Positions 8,886 to 18,081 of a stretch of DNA of 64,000 bases are shown here, piece after piece (position 1 is the stretch's first letter; each line of letters starts with the position of its first letter). This DNA comes from Lacinutrix sp. Bg11-31 (lineage in GTDB: Bacteria; Bacteroidota; Bacteroidia; Flavobacteriales; Flavobacteriaceae). The notes under the pieces were generated by a model that was not told the origin of the DNA, did not search any database, and saw only the letters and a program-made list of their open reading frames with translations. The stretch is from the NCBI RefSeq assembly GCF_002831665.1, contig NZ_CP025118.1, positions 806,001-870,000 on the forward strand, given 5' to 3'. The position numbers and the translations under genes are program-made.

Positions 8886-10013
8886 TTAAATAATATTCTT
8901 TCTAAATGTTTTTCTACGTTTTACTACAACAGTTTCAATATGTTTCCAAATTTTATGGATAGCTTCATTATCTTCTAACTCTGGAGTTCTGTAGCAATTA
9001 ATAATTCCTTTTTGCCTGAATGTTTCATAGTATTCATTAAATATCACGGCATGAATACCTTTGTTTTGATATTCTGGATGCACACCAATTAAGTAGAAAA
9101 CTACATCTTTGCTATGTTTTTTTGCTTTTAATAATTTAGCAAAACCAAAAGGAAACAATTTGCCATTCATCTCTTGTAATGCAGATGCAAATCTTGGCAT
9201 TACAATAGCAAAGGCGACCATATCATCATTTTCGTCTACTACAAACTTTATGTATTCGGGATTTACAAATGAGATAAATTTCTTTTTAAAATACGCTTTT
9301 TGTATGTCTGTTATTTCAACAAAAGAAGATAAACTTTCATAAGAAGCATTAAACAAATCGAACATTTTATCGACGTAAGGCATCACTTCAGATGTTTTAG
9401 TAAGTTGTAATGCAGTTAATTTGTAGCGTCTTTTTATAAGCTCTTGCGCTTTTTTAAAATTTTCAGGTTTTACGTTTACAAAAGGAAATTTGCTTTCAGA
9501 ATAACTTTTTTCTACAGTAAAACCATGTGCTTCGTAATGTTTTACATAATACTCATGGTTGTACCAAGTTATCATATTACTAATTTGGTCGAAACCTTCG
9601 GTCATCACTCCAACTTTATCTAAATTCGAAAACCCAACTGGGCCTTCAGTATATTCTAGATTATGTTGTTTTCCAATTCTATTTACTTCATTTAATAGCG
9701 CTTTAGACACTTCTAAATCATCTATGAAATCGAACCAACCAAAACGCATTTTAAGATGTTTTTGGTTTTTTACTTCCAACCAATTAATAATGGCTGCTAC
9801 GCGACCAACAAGTTTATCGCCTTTATAGGCAAGAATTAATGTGGTTTCAGCATCATTAAAAATAGGGTTCTTGTCTTTGTTAAAAGTCTCCATCTCTTGG
9901 CTAATAATAGGAGGGACCCAGTATTTAGAGTCCTTATATAGCGAAAACGGAAATTTAACAAAGGTCTTTAAGTCCTTTTTGGTAGTTACTAGTTTAGTTG
10001 TAATCATAGGCAT
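8886..10013 (-). CDS. GNAT-superfamily-like conserved protein
   Basis: The 375-residue soluble protein has no signal peptide. The N-terminal segment ending TLILAYKGDKLVGRVAAII resembles the strand-turn-strand of a GNAT acyltransferase, and the C-terminal half contains VVFYLIGVHPEYQNKGIHAVIF, a recognisable acetyl-CoA pyrophosphate-loop-like motif (Q-x2-G). It therefore looks like one or two GNAT folds. The substrate is unknown. Its ATG overlaps the stop of the upstream barrel gene in TAATG, so the two are translationally coupled; that overlap decides the start at 10013 rather than the Met two codons later. Confidence 0.7.
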   Translation of the reverse strand: MPMITTKLVTTKKDLKTFVKFPFSLYKDSKYWVPPIISQEMETFNKDKNPIFNDAETTLILAYKGDKLVGRVAAIINWLEVKNQKHLKMRFGWFDFIDDLEVSKALLNEVNRIGKQHNLEYTEGPVGFSNLDKVGVMTEGFDQISNMITWYNHEYYVKHYEAHGFTVEKSYSESKFPFVNVKPENFKKAQELIKRRYKLTALQLTKTSEVMPYVDKMFDLFNASYESLSSFVEITDIQKAYFKKKFISFVNPEYIKFVVDENDDMVAFAIVMPRFASALQEMNGKLFPFGFAKLLKAKKHSKDVVFYLIGVHPEYQNKGIHAVIFNEYYETFRQKGIINCYRTPELEDNEAIHKIWKHIETVVVKRRKTFRKNII

Positions 10014-11038
10014 TACTCATCATCAAAATCTATGTCCTGAGTTTCTTTTTTACGTTTGTTATCGCTGTCAGGAGAAGCATCATCACCTTTCTTTTTATTC
10101 TTCTTACGTTTTTTATTGGCTTTACGTTCTGCCTCTTCTTCTGCAGATGTTCCATTATCCATTCCTGGATCTTTATGGAAATCTAAACGATAAGAAACTC
10201 CTAAATTTAATCCGAAAACTGAAGGCGTATCTTTAGTATTAAACGTTACGGCTGTATCTAACTGAAAATCTTTGCCCCAAAGATAAGCGCCACCAAATCT
10301 AAAAAGATTGTCTGCATAAAAATCACTATGTATTCCTTGTGTTTCTCCAAACAAAACCCATTGCTCATTAATAGCTTTTGTTAAAGTAATTATGTATTGA
10401 AAATCTGAAAAATCGGTTCCAATTCTATCTTTAGAAAAGTTCATTACCAATACCCAACCGCTAGCAAAATTATTTTGTGTTGCAACCATTACTTTAGGGC
10501 TAAAACCTTCTACTCCAGGAGCAGTGTATGGATTATCTGCAGAATCAAAGTTTGCGCCAACATAAACGGCAACAGCAGGAATTAAATTACTCCATTTAAA
10601 ACGTTTGTTCGCATGGTAACTAAAAATATTTGGTTTTTCTTCACCTGCATTTTTATAAGGATCGTAAACTAAATATTTAGCACCAAGTGTTAGGTTTTTA
10701 AAATTAGAACGCTTTAAGTCTAAAGGTATTGTAGAACGGTAATCTGTTTGTGTATCATTTTGATAAACACCTTCTATATTAATTTCTAATTGAGGAAAAA
10801 GTAAGCCATAACGTGCTGCAAAATCAACTCCAAAACCAGATACATCATATTTTAAAGGTGTGTGTTCTTCTTTTACTGTATATGGACCAGCTTCAAACTG
10901 GACAACATTTGTACCAACGGAAAAAGCAGACCTAGAAACACCAGGTCGATTAGAATTAATAACTTCTGTATATTGCGCATGTGCTGTTAAACCAGCAATA
11001 CACAGGACTATAGTTAAATAGGTTTTATTTAAAAACAT
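10013..11038 (-). CDS. Outer-membrane beta-barrel protein (transporter-like)
   Basis: I start this at the Met giving the signal peptide MFLNKTYLTIVLCIAGLTAHAQ; a Met seven codons upstream is possible. The ~341-residue product alternates aromatic and polar residues as in outer-membrane barrels and resembles the MetA-pathway/phenol-degradation-like transporter family common in flavobacteria. The C-terminus is a charged tail, first Lys/Arg-rich (KKRKKNKKKGDD) and then Asp-rich. It is translationally coupled (TAATG) to the GNAT-like gene. The substrate is unknown. Confidence 0.65.
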   Translation of the reverse strand: MFLNKTYLTIVLCIAGLTAHAQYTEVINSNRPGVSRSAFSVGTNVVQFEAGPYTVKEEHTPLKYDVSGFGVDFAARYGLLFPQLEINIEGVYQNDTQTDYRSTIPLDLKRSNFKNLTLGAKYLVYDPYKNAGEEKPNIFSYHANKRFKWSNLIPAVAVYVGANFDSADNPYTAPGVEGFSPKVMVATQNNFASGWVLVMNFSKDRIGTDFSDFQYIITLTKAINEQWVLFGETQGIHSDFYADNLFRFGGAYLWGKDFQLDTAVTFNTKDTPSVFGLNLGVSYRLDFHKDPGMDNGTSAEEEAERKANKKRKKNKKKGDDASPDSDNKRKKETQDIDFDDE

Positions 11039-11056
11039 AAGTTCTAGGTTTAGCTT

Positions 11057-11126
11057 CAAATATAGAGATTTTATATATTTTTTAAGTAAATAAATCTGAA
11101 ATTACTCAACAAGAGTTGTATTTTTG
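11057..11126. promoter_or_regulatory. Divergent -7 boxes between the barrel gene and DUF4834
   Basis: On the minus strand TATATTTG (plus positions 11057-11064) precedes the barrel gene by about 20 bases. On the plus strand TATTTTTG (11119-11126) lies 30 bases before the DUF4834 start. Both match TAnnTTTG exactly; -33 elements are not clear. Confidence 0.45.
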
Positions 11127-11156
11127 TATAACAACATTTAATATTTTGATTTTTCT

Positions 11157-11423
11157 ATGGGATTACTAAAGACCATACTTATAATATTGTTATTTTATTA
11201 CGGATTCAAAATCTTATCTAGATTTTTTGGACCCTTTATACTTAAATATTTCACAAAAAAAGCAACCGAGCGTTTTGGAGGACAATTTCGTGGTTTTGGC
11301 AATCAACAAAAACAGGAACAACCAAAGCAACAAGAAGGTGAAATCTCTATAGATAAAATGCCTGAAAATAAATCTTCAAACAAAACGGTTGGTGAATATG
11401 TAGATTACGAGGAAATTGATTAA
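11157..11423 (+). CDS. DUF4834 family small membrane protein
   Basis: An 88-residue protein with one N-terminal membrane helix (LLKTILIILLFYYGFKILS), a short basic segment, then a Gln/Glu-rich cytoplasmic tail ending NKTVGEYVDYEEID. The layout and the closing motif match DUF4834, a family found in Bacteroidota usually directly upstream of a YfhO-like gene, as here (30-base gap). Function is not known; an envelope-glycan accessory role is inferred only from its neighbours. Confidence 0.75.
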   Translation: MGLLKTILIILLFYYGFKILSRFFGPFILKYFTKKATERFGGQFRGFGNQQKQEQPKQQEGEISIDKMPENKSSNKTVGEYVDYEEID

Positions 11424-11453
11424 TTTTCGGTTTTAAGAATCATACTATTATTT

Positions 11454-13964
11454 ATGCAATTAACTTTAAAAAAAATCTTACCACATTTACTTGTGTTTGT
11501 AGGGTTTGTTATTCTGTCATTAGCCTATTTTAGCCCTGTCTTACAAGGTAAACAAATATTACAAAGTGATATTTTGCAATATAATGGTATGGCTAAACAG
11601 CAACGCGATTTTAAAGCGAATACTGGTGAAGAAGCGTATTGGACTAATAGTGCTTTTGGTGGTATGCCAACCTATCAATTAGGAGCTAGATATCCACATA
11701 CTTATATTAAAAATCTTGATTTAGGACTTCGTTTTTTACCACGTCCAGCAGATTATCTTTTCTTATATTTTGTTGGGTTTTATATTCTATTATTATGTTT
11801 AAAAGTAGATTATAAACTTGCAGCACTTGGCTCATTAGCTTTTGGTTTTTCAACCTATTTAATTATTATTTTAGGTGTAGGACATAATAGTAAAGCACAT
11901 GCTATTGCCTATATGCCTTTGGTTTTAAGCGGAATAGTTTTAACCTTTAGAAAGAAATATATACTTGGTTTTATTGTTACTGCTATTGCCATGGGATTAG
12001 AATTGGTGGCGAATCATTTTCAAATGACGTATTATTTAATGCTACTAGTTATTGTACTTGGCATTGTGTATTTAATTGATGCTTATAAGAAAAAAGTATT
12101 ACCACATTTTTTTAAATCGGTTGGTATTTTATTTACTGCAGTAATTCTTGCTATTGGTTTAAACGCTGCCAATATTATGGCAACACAAGAATATGCTAAA
12201 GAAAGTACACGTAGTAAGACAGAGTTAACCATAAATCCTGATGGCTCACCTAAAAAAGACATTAGTTCTGGTTTAGCAAAAGAAAAAATAACAGAATACA
12301 GTTACGGATATCTTGAGACCTTTAATCTTTTTATTCCTAGATTTTTAGGTGGCGGAATGGGAGAAGACTTAGGTAAAGAATCTGCTTTTTATGAATTTTA
12401 TAGAAGTCAAGGTGTTCCTCCTTTGGATGCTGCTGAAGCTGCTAAATCTGTTCCTACTTATTGGGGAAACCAACCAATAGTAGAAGCGCCAGCTTATGTT
12501 GGAGCTGTAGTATTATTTCTTTTTGTATTTGCATTATTTCTTGTGAAAGGAAGATTAAAATGGTGGTTAGTTGCTGGTTCAATTTTGGCGTTGTTGTTGT
12601 CTTATGGAAAAAACCTAGGTTTCTTAACAGACTTCTTCATTAATTTTGTGCCACTTTACGATAAATTTAGAGCAGTTACCTCAATACAAGTGCTTTTAGA
12701 ACTTTGTATTCCTGTTTTAGCAATCTTTGGATTAGTTAGACTATTTAATGACTACGAAAAAGATGAAGATAAATTTAAAGCTTTAAAATTTTCAGCAATA
12801 ATCACTACAGGATTATGTTTATTGTTCTTATTATTAAGATACACAGGAATTGTTTTAGATTTTGAAGGTATAAGAGATACAGGTTGGTCTCAAGGTGGTG
12901 GACAACCATTTGTAGATGCGATTGTAGCAGATAGAAAATCTATTTTCACAAAAGATACGTTGCGTACTTTATTACTAGTATTACTTTCAGCAGGAGCTAT
13001 TTATATGTTTTTAAAACAAAAGCTTTCCGAAGGAAAAGTTATTATTGTCTTCGCTGCTTTAATTCTTTTCGACTTGGTTGGTGTAGATAGACGCTATGTA
13101 AATACTGAGAATTTTGTATCAAGCAGAGAGGTGCAAAGACCTTTTCAAGCTAATAATGCAGATAAGAAAATATTAAGCGAATCTGGACATTTTAGAGTGT
13201 ACGATGTTAGCTCTGGTACAGGACGAGCAATTTCTCAAAAAGTAAATGCTATGGCAACAGGTTCAACATCTGCGCCATATTTTCATAACACTATAAATGG
13301 TTATCATGCAGCAAAGCTGAAACGTTTTGATGAGCTTTCAAATTTCTTCCCATTTACAAGACATCCCGAAATGCTTAATATGTTTAATGTTAAGTATATT
13401 ATTAGTGAAGATGAAAATAAACAACCTTATCCATTTTTAAATACAGATGCCAATGGGAATGCTTGGTTTGTAGACAATATTACTGAAGTTAATTCAGCAG
13501 ACGAAGAGATGCTTTCTTTACTAGATTTGAATACTAAGAAAACAGCTGTGGTAGACAGAAGTTCTATAGAAACTTATGAGACTGTTTCACAAGCAGTACC
13601 TAATAAAGCTATAACACAATTTAATCATGTTGTAGATTCGTTAGCTTCAATTAAAGTTTTAGAATACCAACCTAACTATATTAAATACGAGTCCAACAAT
13701 TTAAATAATGGTTATGCCGTATTTTCAGAAATGTATTACGCAAACGGTTGGAATGCTTATATAGACAACGAAATAACGAATTACAATCGTGTAAACTACC
13801 TTTTAAGAGGTATGGAAATGCCTAAAGGAAAACATACAATTGAGTTTAAGTTTGAACCACAAGTTGTAAAAACAGGAGGTTCAATAGCTTTAACGAGTTC
13901 TATTTTATTAGGGCTAATTGTTTTGGGAGGATTGTTTTTTCAGTTTAAAAAGAAAAATGAATAA
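11454..13964 (+). CDS. YfhO family polytopic membrane protein
   Basis: This 836-residue protein has about a dozen predicted transmembrane helices in the first ~530 residues and another at the C-terminus (IALTSSILLGLIVLGGLFF), with a large non-cytoplasmic domain between. The early motif SDILQYNGMAKQQ and the later FFPFTRHPEMLNMFNVKYII and NGYHAAKLKRFDEL segments are typical of the YfhO family (GT-C-like fold). In Firmicutes YfhO is implicated in glycosylating lipoteichoic acid; the flavobacterial substrate is unknown. The last codons overlap the next gene by 8 bases. Confidence 0.85.
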   Translation: MQLTLKKILPHLLVFVGFVILSLAYFSPVLQGKQILQSDILQYNGMAKQQRDFKANTGEEAYWTNSAFGGMPTYQLGARYPHTYIKNLDLGLRFLPRPADYLFLYFVGFYILLLCLKVDYKLAALGSLAFGFSTYLIIILGVGHNSKAHAIAYMPLVLSGIVLTFRKKYILGFIVTAIAMGLELVANHFQMTYYLMLLVIVLGIVYLIDAYKKKVLPHFFKSVGILFTAVILAIGLNAANIMATQEYAKESTRSKTELTINPDGSPKKDISSGLAKEKITEYSYGYLETFNLFIPRFLGGGMGEDLGKESAFYEFYRSQGVPPLDAAEAAKSVPTYWGNQPIVEAPAYVGAVVLFLFVFALFLVKGRLKWWLVAGSILALLLSYGKNLGFLTDFFINFVPLYDKFRAVTSIQVLLELCIPVLAIFGLVRLFNDYEKDEDKFKALKFSAIITTGLCLLFLLLRYTGIVLDFEGIRDTGWSQGGGQPFVDAIVADRKSIFTKDTLRTLLLVLLSAGAIYMFLKQKLSEGKVIIVFAALILFDLVGVDRRYVNTENFVSSREVQRPFQANNADKKILSESGHFRVYDVSSGTGRAISQKVNAMATGSTSAPYFHNTINGYHAAKLKRFDELSNFFPFTRHPEMLNMFNVKYIISEDENKQPYPFLNTDANGNAWFVDNITEVNSADEEMLSLLDLNTKKTAVVDRSSIETYETVSQAVPNKAITQFNHVVDSLASIKVLEYQPNYIKYESNNLNNGYAVFSEMYYANGWNAYIDNEITNYNRVNYLLRGMEMPKGKHTIEFKFEPQVVKTGGSIALTSSILLGLIVLGGLFFQFKKKNE

Positions 13965-15243
13965 AAAGAAAGTTTTAATCATTACTTATTATTGGCCACC
14001 TGCTGGAGGACCAGGAGTACAACGCTGGTTAAAATTCGTAAAATATTTACCTAAATTTGGTATAGAGCCTATTGTTTATTGTCCTTCGAATCCTATCTAT
14101 CCGCAAACAGACGATAGTTTATTAGATGAAGTATCAAGCGATATAACAATACTTAAGCAGCCAATTAATGAGCCTTATAAGCTTGCTAATTTCTTTTCTA
14201 AAGACTCTAAAGCTATTAGTAAAGGTGTTATTCCAGAACAAAAGAAGCAAAGTCTTGTTCAAAAAGCAATGCTTTTTGTTCGTGGCAATTTTTTTATTCC
14301 AGATGCTAGAAAAAATTGGATAAAACCATCTGTAAGATATCTGTCTACTTATATTCAAGACTTTGGGATAGACACCATTATTACAACAGGTCCACCACAT
14401 AGTTTACATATTATTGGTTTAAAATTAAAACAGCAATTAGGTGTTAATTGGATTGCAGATTTTAGAGATCCATGGACAACCATTGGTTACCATAAGCAAC
14501 TAAAACTAACACAAGCCTCTAAAAACAAGCACAAAAAACTAGAGAGTGAAGTACTTAATACAGCAGACACTATTATAGTTACTAGTGCAGTTACTAAAAC
14601 AGAATTTCAAGAGTTAACTAATAAGCCAATAGAAGTTATAACAAATGGTTACGATGTTACAAAAAGCAGCGTTGTAACATTAGATTCGGAATTTACTTTA
14701 GCTCATATTGGTTCGTTTTTATCTAAACGAAATCCAGAAATTTTATGGCAAGTTTTAAAAGAATTGGTGAATGAGAACCAAGACTTTGCAAAGTGTTTTA
14801 AGCTTAATTTAGTAGGATTAGTTAGTGAAGAAGTTATAAGAAATATAAAAAAATATGGTTTAACTAATTATGTAAATAATGTTGGATATGTTTCACATAA
14901 TCAATCTATTAATTTTCAAAAAAAATCACAATTATTATTATTAATTGAAATAGATTCTGAAGATACAAAAGCAATTATTCCAGGAAAGTTATTTGAGTAC
15001 ATGATATCTAATAGACCAATAATTGCTATTGGACCAACTGGCTCAGATGTCGAAAAAATAATCAAGAAAACCAACACTGGAGATTACTTTTATTATAATG
15101 CTTTAGAATCTTTAAAATCCAAAATTTTAAATCATTTTGAAGCCTTTAAAGTTGGAAATTTAAAAACGAATTCAATAGGATTAAGCCAATATAGTAGAGA
15201 AAATTTAACTAGAAAACTATCCGAAGTTATTCTTAAAGAGTAA
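13957..15243 (+). CDS. Glycosyltransferase, family 4-like
   Basis: A 428-residue GT-B-type glycosyltransferase. The N-terminus LIITYYWPPAGGPGVQRW is the Gly-rich acceptor-domain signature of this subfamily. The second domain contains the nucleotide-sugar site region (LFEYMISNRPIIAIGPTGSD) with the conserved Glu of the EX7E-like segment. I start at the ATG at 13957 (MNKKKVLI), which overlaps the YfhO stop by 8 bases. A longer frame begins upstream inside yfhO but adds only out-of-family residues. The donor and acceptor are unknown; the context suggests cell-surface glycan. Confidence 0.85.
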   Translation: MNKKKVLIITYYWPPAGGPGVQRWLKFVKYLPKFGIEPIVYCPSNPIYPQTDDSLLDEVSSDITILKQPINEPYKLANFFSKDSKAISKGVIPEQKKQSLVQKAMLFVRGNFFIPDARKNWIKPSVRYLSTYIQDFGIDTIITTGPPHSLHIIGLKLKQQLGVNWIADFRDPWTTIGYHKQLKLTQASKNKHKKLESEVLNTADTIIVTSAVTKTEFQELTNKPIEVITNGYDVTKSSVVTLDSEFTLAHIGSFLSKRNPEILWQVLKELVNENQDFAKCFKLNLVGLVSEEVIRNIKKYGLTNYVNNVGYVSHNQSINFQKKSQLLLLIEIDSEDTKAIIPGKLFEYMISNRPIIAIGPTGSDVEKIIKKTNTGDYFYYNALESLKSKILNHFEAFKVGNLKTNSIGLSQYSRENLTRKLSEVILKE

Positions 15244-15286
15244 GTTTATAAAATTTGAAACTTTAATTTTGGAATTTTAAAAAGCT

Positions 15287-16741
15287 ATGGGAATTGTAAT
15301 AAAACAGTCTATTCAAAACACTATCACAACCTATTTGGGTTTTGCTATAGGTGCTGTAAATACATTATTTCTCTACACAGAGTTTATGACTCCCGAATAT
15401 TACGGTTTAGTTGGGTATTTGTTATCTACTGCTAATGTAATGATGCCGTTTTTTATGTTTGGTGTTAGTAATACGTTAGTAAAATTCTATTCGTCTTATA
15501 AAACAAAAAAACAACAAAACAGTTTTCTTACACTAATGCTCTTTTTGCCTTTAATAGCTATTATACCTATTGGTTTTATTGGTGTTTTTAGTTATGAGGC
15601 TATTAGTAATTGGTTAGCTTCAGAAAATGCAATTATTAAAGATTATACATACTTAATTTTTGTTATTGCTGTTGCAATGGCCTATTTTGAGGTGTTTTTT
15701 GCGTGGAGTAAAATTCATTTTAAAAGTGCTTTTGGTAACATAATGAAAGAGATTTTTCATCGTGTTTGTATTTTGTTTTTATTACTAGCGTTACATTATC
15801 AATTACTCACTGTAGAACAGTTTATTACTGCGATTGCAATAGTTTATGTAGTGAGAATGGTGATTATGAAACTTTATGCTTTTAGTATAAGATTCCCAAA
15901 GCTCGATTTTAAATTTAATTTTGAGGTGTTTTCTGTTTTAAAGTATAGCTTTCTTATTATTATCGCTGGATCTGTGGCTATGCTTATGCTAGATCTAGAT
16001 AAAACGATGTTAGGAAAACTTATTGAAATAAAAAAAATTGCTTATTTTAATGTTGCTGTATTTGTAGCTGCTGTAATTGCAGTACCTGCAAGAGCTATGC
16101 ATCAAATTACATATCCTTTAACAGCTAAGTATTTAAATGAGAATGATAAGATTTCATTAGCAGATTTATATAAAAAATCTTCTTTAAACCTTATAATTGT
16201 TAGTGGTCTTATTTTTATATTAATTATAGTAAATATCAATCAATTATATGAGATGTTAAAGCCAGAATATAGTCAGGCTTTGTATGTAGTTATAATAATT
16301 GCAACCGTAAAATTATCTGATAATCTTTTGGGTATTAATAATTCTATCATTTTTAATTCTAACTACTATAGAATCATACTCTTTTTTGGCGTATTAATTA
16401 TTGTAGTAGCAGTTATTCTAAATTACATATTAATTCCAATATACGATATTAATGGAGCAGCAATAGCTACATTTTTAGCAATGCTATTATATGGAAGTTT
16501 AAAAGTGTGGTATGTAAATTTGAAGTTTAAAATGCACCCATTTTCGGTAAATACATTGTATTCATTATTGCTAATCTTAGTACTGTCAGCTTCGTTTTAC
16601 TTTTGGGAATTCAGTTTTCATCCTATAATTAATATCATTATTAAATCTTTTATAGTTACTGTTATTTATGGATTTGTAGTCTATAGGTTTAGATTTTCAG
16701 AAGACATTTCTAATATTCTAAATAAAATACTGAGAAGATAG
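15287..16741 (+). CDS. Polysaccharide flippase (MATE/MOP superfamily, Wzx-like)
   Basis: A 484-residue integral membrane protein with about 12-14 hydrophobic segments spread over the whole length. The N-terminus NTITTYLGFAIGAVNTLFLY and the motif TPEYYGLVGYLLSTANVMMP are typical of the polysaccharide biosynthesis/oligosaccharide flippase group in the MOP superfamily. It follows the glycosyltransferase by 43 bases and ends the run DUF4834-YfhO-GT-flippase, so lipid-linked glycan export is a reasonable inference. Confidence 0.85.
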   Translation: MGIVIKQSIQNTITTYLGFAIGAVNTLFLYTEFMTPEYYGLVGYLLSTANVMMPFFMFGVSNTLVKFYSSYKTKKQQNSFLTLMLFLPLIAIIPIGFIGVFSYEAISNWLASENAIIKDYTYLIFVIAVAMAYFEVFFAWSKIHFKSAFGNIMKEIFHRVCILFLLLALHYQLLTVEQFITAIAIVYVVRMVIMKLYAFSIRFPKLDFKFNFEVFSVLKYSFLIIIAGSVAMLMLDLDKTMLGKLIEIKKIAYFNVAVFVAAVIAVPARAMHQITYPLTAKYLNENDKISLADLYKKSSLNLIIVSGLIFILIIVNINQLYEMLKPEYSQALYVVIIIATVKLSDNLLGINNSIIFNSNYYRIILFFGVLIIVVAVILNYILIPIYDINGAAIATFLAMLLYGSLKVWYVNLKFKMHPFSVNTLYSLLLILVLSASFYFWEFSFHPIINIIIKSFIVTVIYGFVVYRFRFSEDISNILNKILRR

Positions 16742-16778
16742 TTTCAGGTTATAGAGATACTGAAACAAGTTTTGCGTA

Positions 16779-16823
16779 AAAAAACCTGCTACTTGCTTTG
16801 GGAAACAAGGCAGCAGGTTTTTT
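16779..16823 (+). terminator. Terminator of the glycan gene cluster
   Basis: AAAACCTGCT (16781-16790) pairs with AGCAGGTTTT (16812-16821), with an inner CTTG/CAAG stem. It is followed by T's on the plus strand and is A-flanked for the convergent gene on the minus strand, so it is probably bidirectional. Confidence 0.9.
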
Positions 16824-16842
16824 GGTATAAATACCTTTTGTT

Positions 16843-17955
16843 TTATCTACGACTAGATTTGTTTCTAGACGATGAGCGATTAGTACTTGAAGAAGGTCTA
16901 GATGTTCTAGATTGTGTACTTCTACTTGTAGATGCAACTCTATTTTGAGTTCTAGAAGTGCTACGTTGTGTTGTTCTAGTTCTTGGTGTAGATGTCTTTG
17001 ATTTAGTACGAGTTTGCGTTCTTGGTTTTGTTGCTGTATTTACTCTAGGTCTTGATGTAGATGTTGTTGTATTACCACGAGTTTGCGTTCTTGGTTTTGT
17101 TGCTGTATTTACTCTAGGTCTTGATGTAGATGTTGTTGTGTTACCACGTGTTTGCGTTCTTGGTGCTGTTACATTATTACCTCTAGTTCTAGGTGTAGAA
17201 TTAGTAGAATTGTTACGTGTTCTAGTTCTTGGAGTAGAAGCTACACGAGTTCTACCTTCTGTTCTAGAAGCATAGCTTCTGTTTCTTGTTACTGTATTAC
17301 CTCTTCGGCTTGCAACAGCAGTACTACGTCTGTAATTGTTTGTATAAGGTCTATTGTAGTTATAACGAATAGGTGTGTAATATTGTCTGTAAGGACTGTT
17401 AAAAACTACACAATAGTTAAAACTTGGTGCTGCATAATACATGTGCCATGGTCTGTAAACATAAGCTCTATTGTAAACGTTTATGTAACCAGAACAGTAA
17501 TCGAATGCATTGTATCTGTTATAATGGACATATAATCCACCAACACTAGTAATATAACCTCTACTATTGTAGTTTATGCGTACATCTCCAGCTTGGCTTA
17601 TTCTTCCATAATAATCATAATAAATAGGTGTGTTTTCAATTTGAATAATGGCTCCAAACTCATCGTATTGTACATAAGAACCATAATCGTAACCAGAGTT
17701 AAAACTAATATTTACATTTGGAGAACCAACAGTTACATTTACTTTAGGACCATAATTAGGCATGTAAAAATCAAACTGACCATCTGCATAAATAGAAAAT
17801 TCTATACCTTGTTCATTAAAAATAAAAGATTTTCCATAACCTCTATAAGAGGTTGATATATTGCTTTCTAAAGCGTCTAGGTTATTAGTTTCGTCTGCAT
17901 TAACAGTAAAACTCGTAAGGAGTAAAGCTGAGAATAGGTAGATTAAGTGTTTCAT
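16843..17955 (-). CDS. Secreted protein with a Y-N-R repeat domain and an Arg/Thr/Ser-rich tail
   Basis: The 370-residue protein has a signal peptide (MKHLIYLFSALLLTSFTVNA). Residues ~40-130 share a domain with the product of 18772-19494: both contain an F-x-E-x-G-[IV]-E-F-x-I-[YF]-x-D-G-x-F-D-F segment and strands of the form vGgLYVHYNR. A Tyr/Asn/Pro-rich middle follows (YRPWHMYYAAPSFNY). The last ~150 residues are a very basic low-complexity tail rich in Arg, Thr, Ser and Asn with two near-identical 23-residue units. Function unknown; a surface, nucleic-acid or polyanion-binding role would fit the charge but is a guess. Confidence 0.7.
   Translation of the reverse strand: MKHLIYLFSALLLTSFTVNADETNNLDALESNISTSYRGYGKSFIFNEQGIEFSIYADGQFDFYMPNYGPKVNVTVGSPNVNISFNSGYDYGSYVQYDEFGAIIQIENTPIYYDYYGRISQAGDVRINYNSRGYITSVGGLYVHYNRYNAFDYCSGYINVYNRAYVYRPWHMYYAAPSFNYCVVFNSPYRQYYTPIRYNYNRPYTNNYRRSTAVASRRGNTVTRNRSYASRTEGRTRVASTPRTRTRNNSTNSTPRTRGNNVTAPRTQTRGNTTTSTSRPRVNTATKPRTQTRGNTTTSTSRPRVNTATKPRTQTRTKSKTSTPRTRTTQRSTSRTQNRVASTSRSTQSRTSRPSSSTNRSSSRNKSSRR
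17009..17164 (-). repeat. 69-bp tandem repeat in the secreted protein gene
   Basis: Two almost identical 69-base units (17009-17077 and 17078-17146) and the beginning of a third (from 17147) each encode a 23-residue stretch starting around PRTQTRGNTTTSTS. The near-identity at DNA level implies recent duplication or homogenisation, so copy number is likely to vary between strains. Confidence 0.85.
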
Positions 17956-18003
17956 AATGTTTGTTTTTAAGATTGAATATTAGCTAAAATGCAAGCATCG
18001 TGC

Positions 18004-18027
18004 CAAAACTAAAAGGATGTAGTTTTG
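18004..18027. promoter_or_regulatory. Back-to-back -7 boxes forming an inverted repeat
   Basis: CAAAACTA (18004-18011) and TAGTTTTG (18020-18027) are exact reverse complements, separated by 8 bases. Read on each strand they are TAGTTTTG, a match to TAnnTTTG: the left copy faces the secreted protein gene on the minus strand, the right copy faces the DEAD-like gene at 18082. Confidence 0.5.
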
Positions 18028-18081
18028 TAAACCGAAGAATAACACGTAGTTTCGCACCATACTTAACGATAGTAAGCATTT

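Noticed and set aside
16958..17856. Three open frames on the plus strand opposite the secreted protein at 16843-17955
   Set aside because: They are shadows of the Arg/Thr/Ser and Tyr/Asn-rich coding strand, with biased Val/Leu or Ser/Ile composition that simply reflects the repeats.
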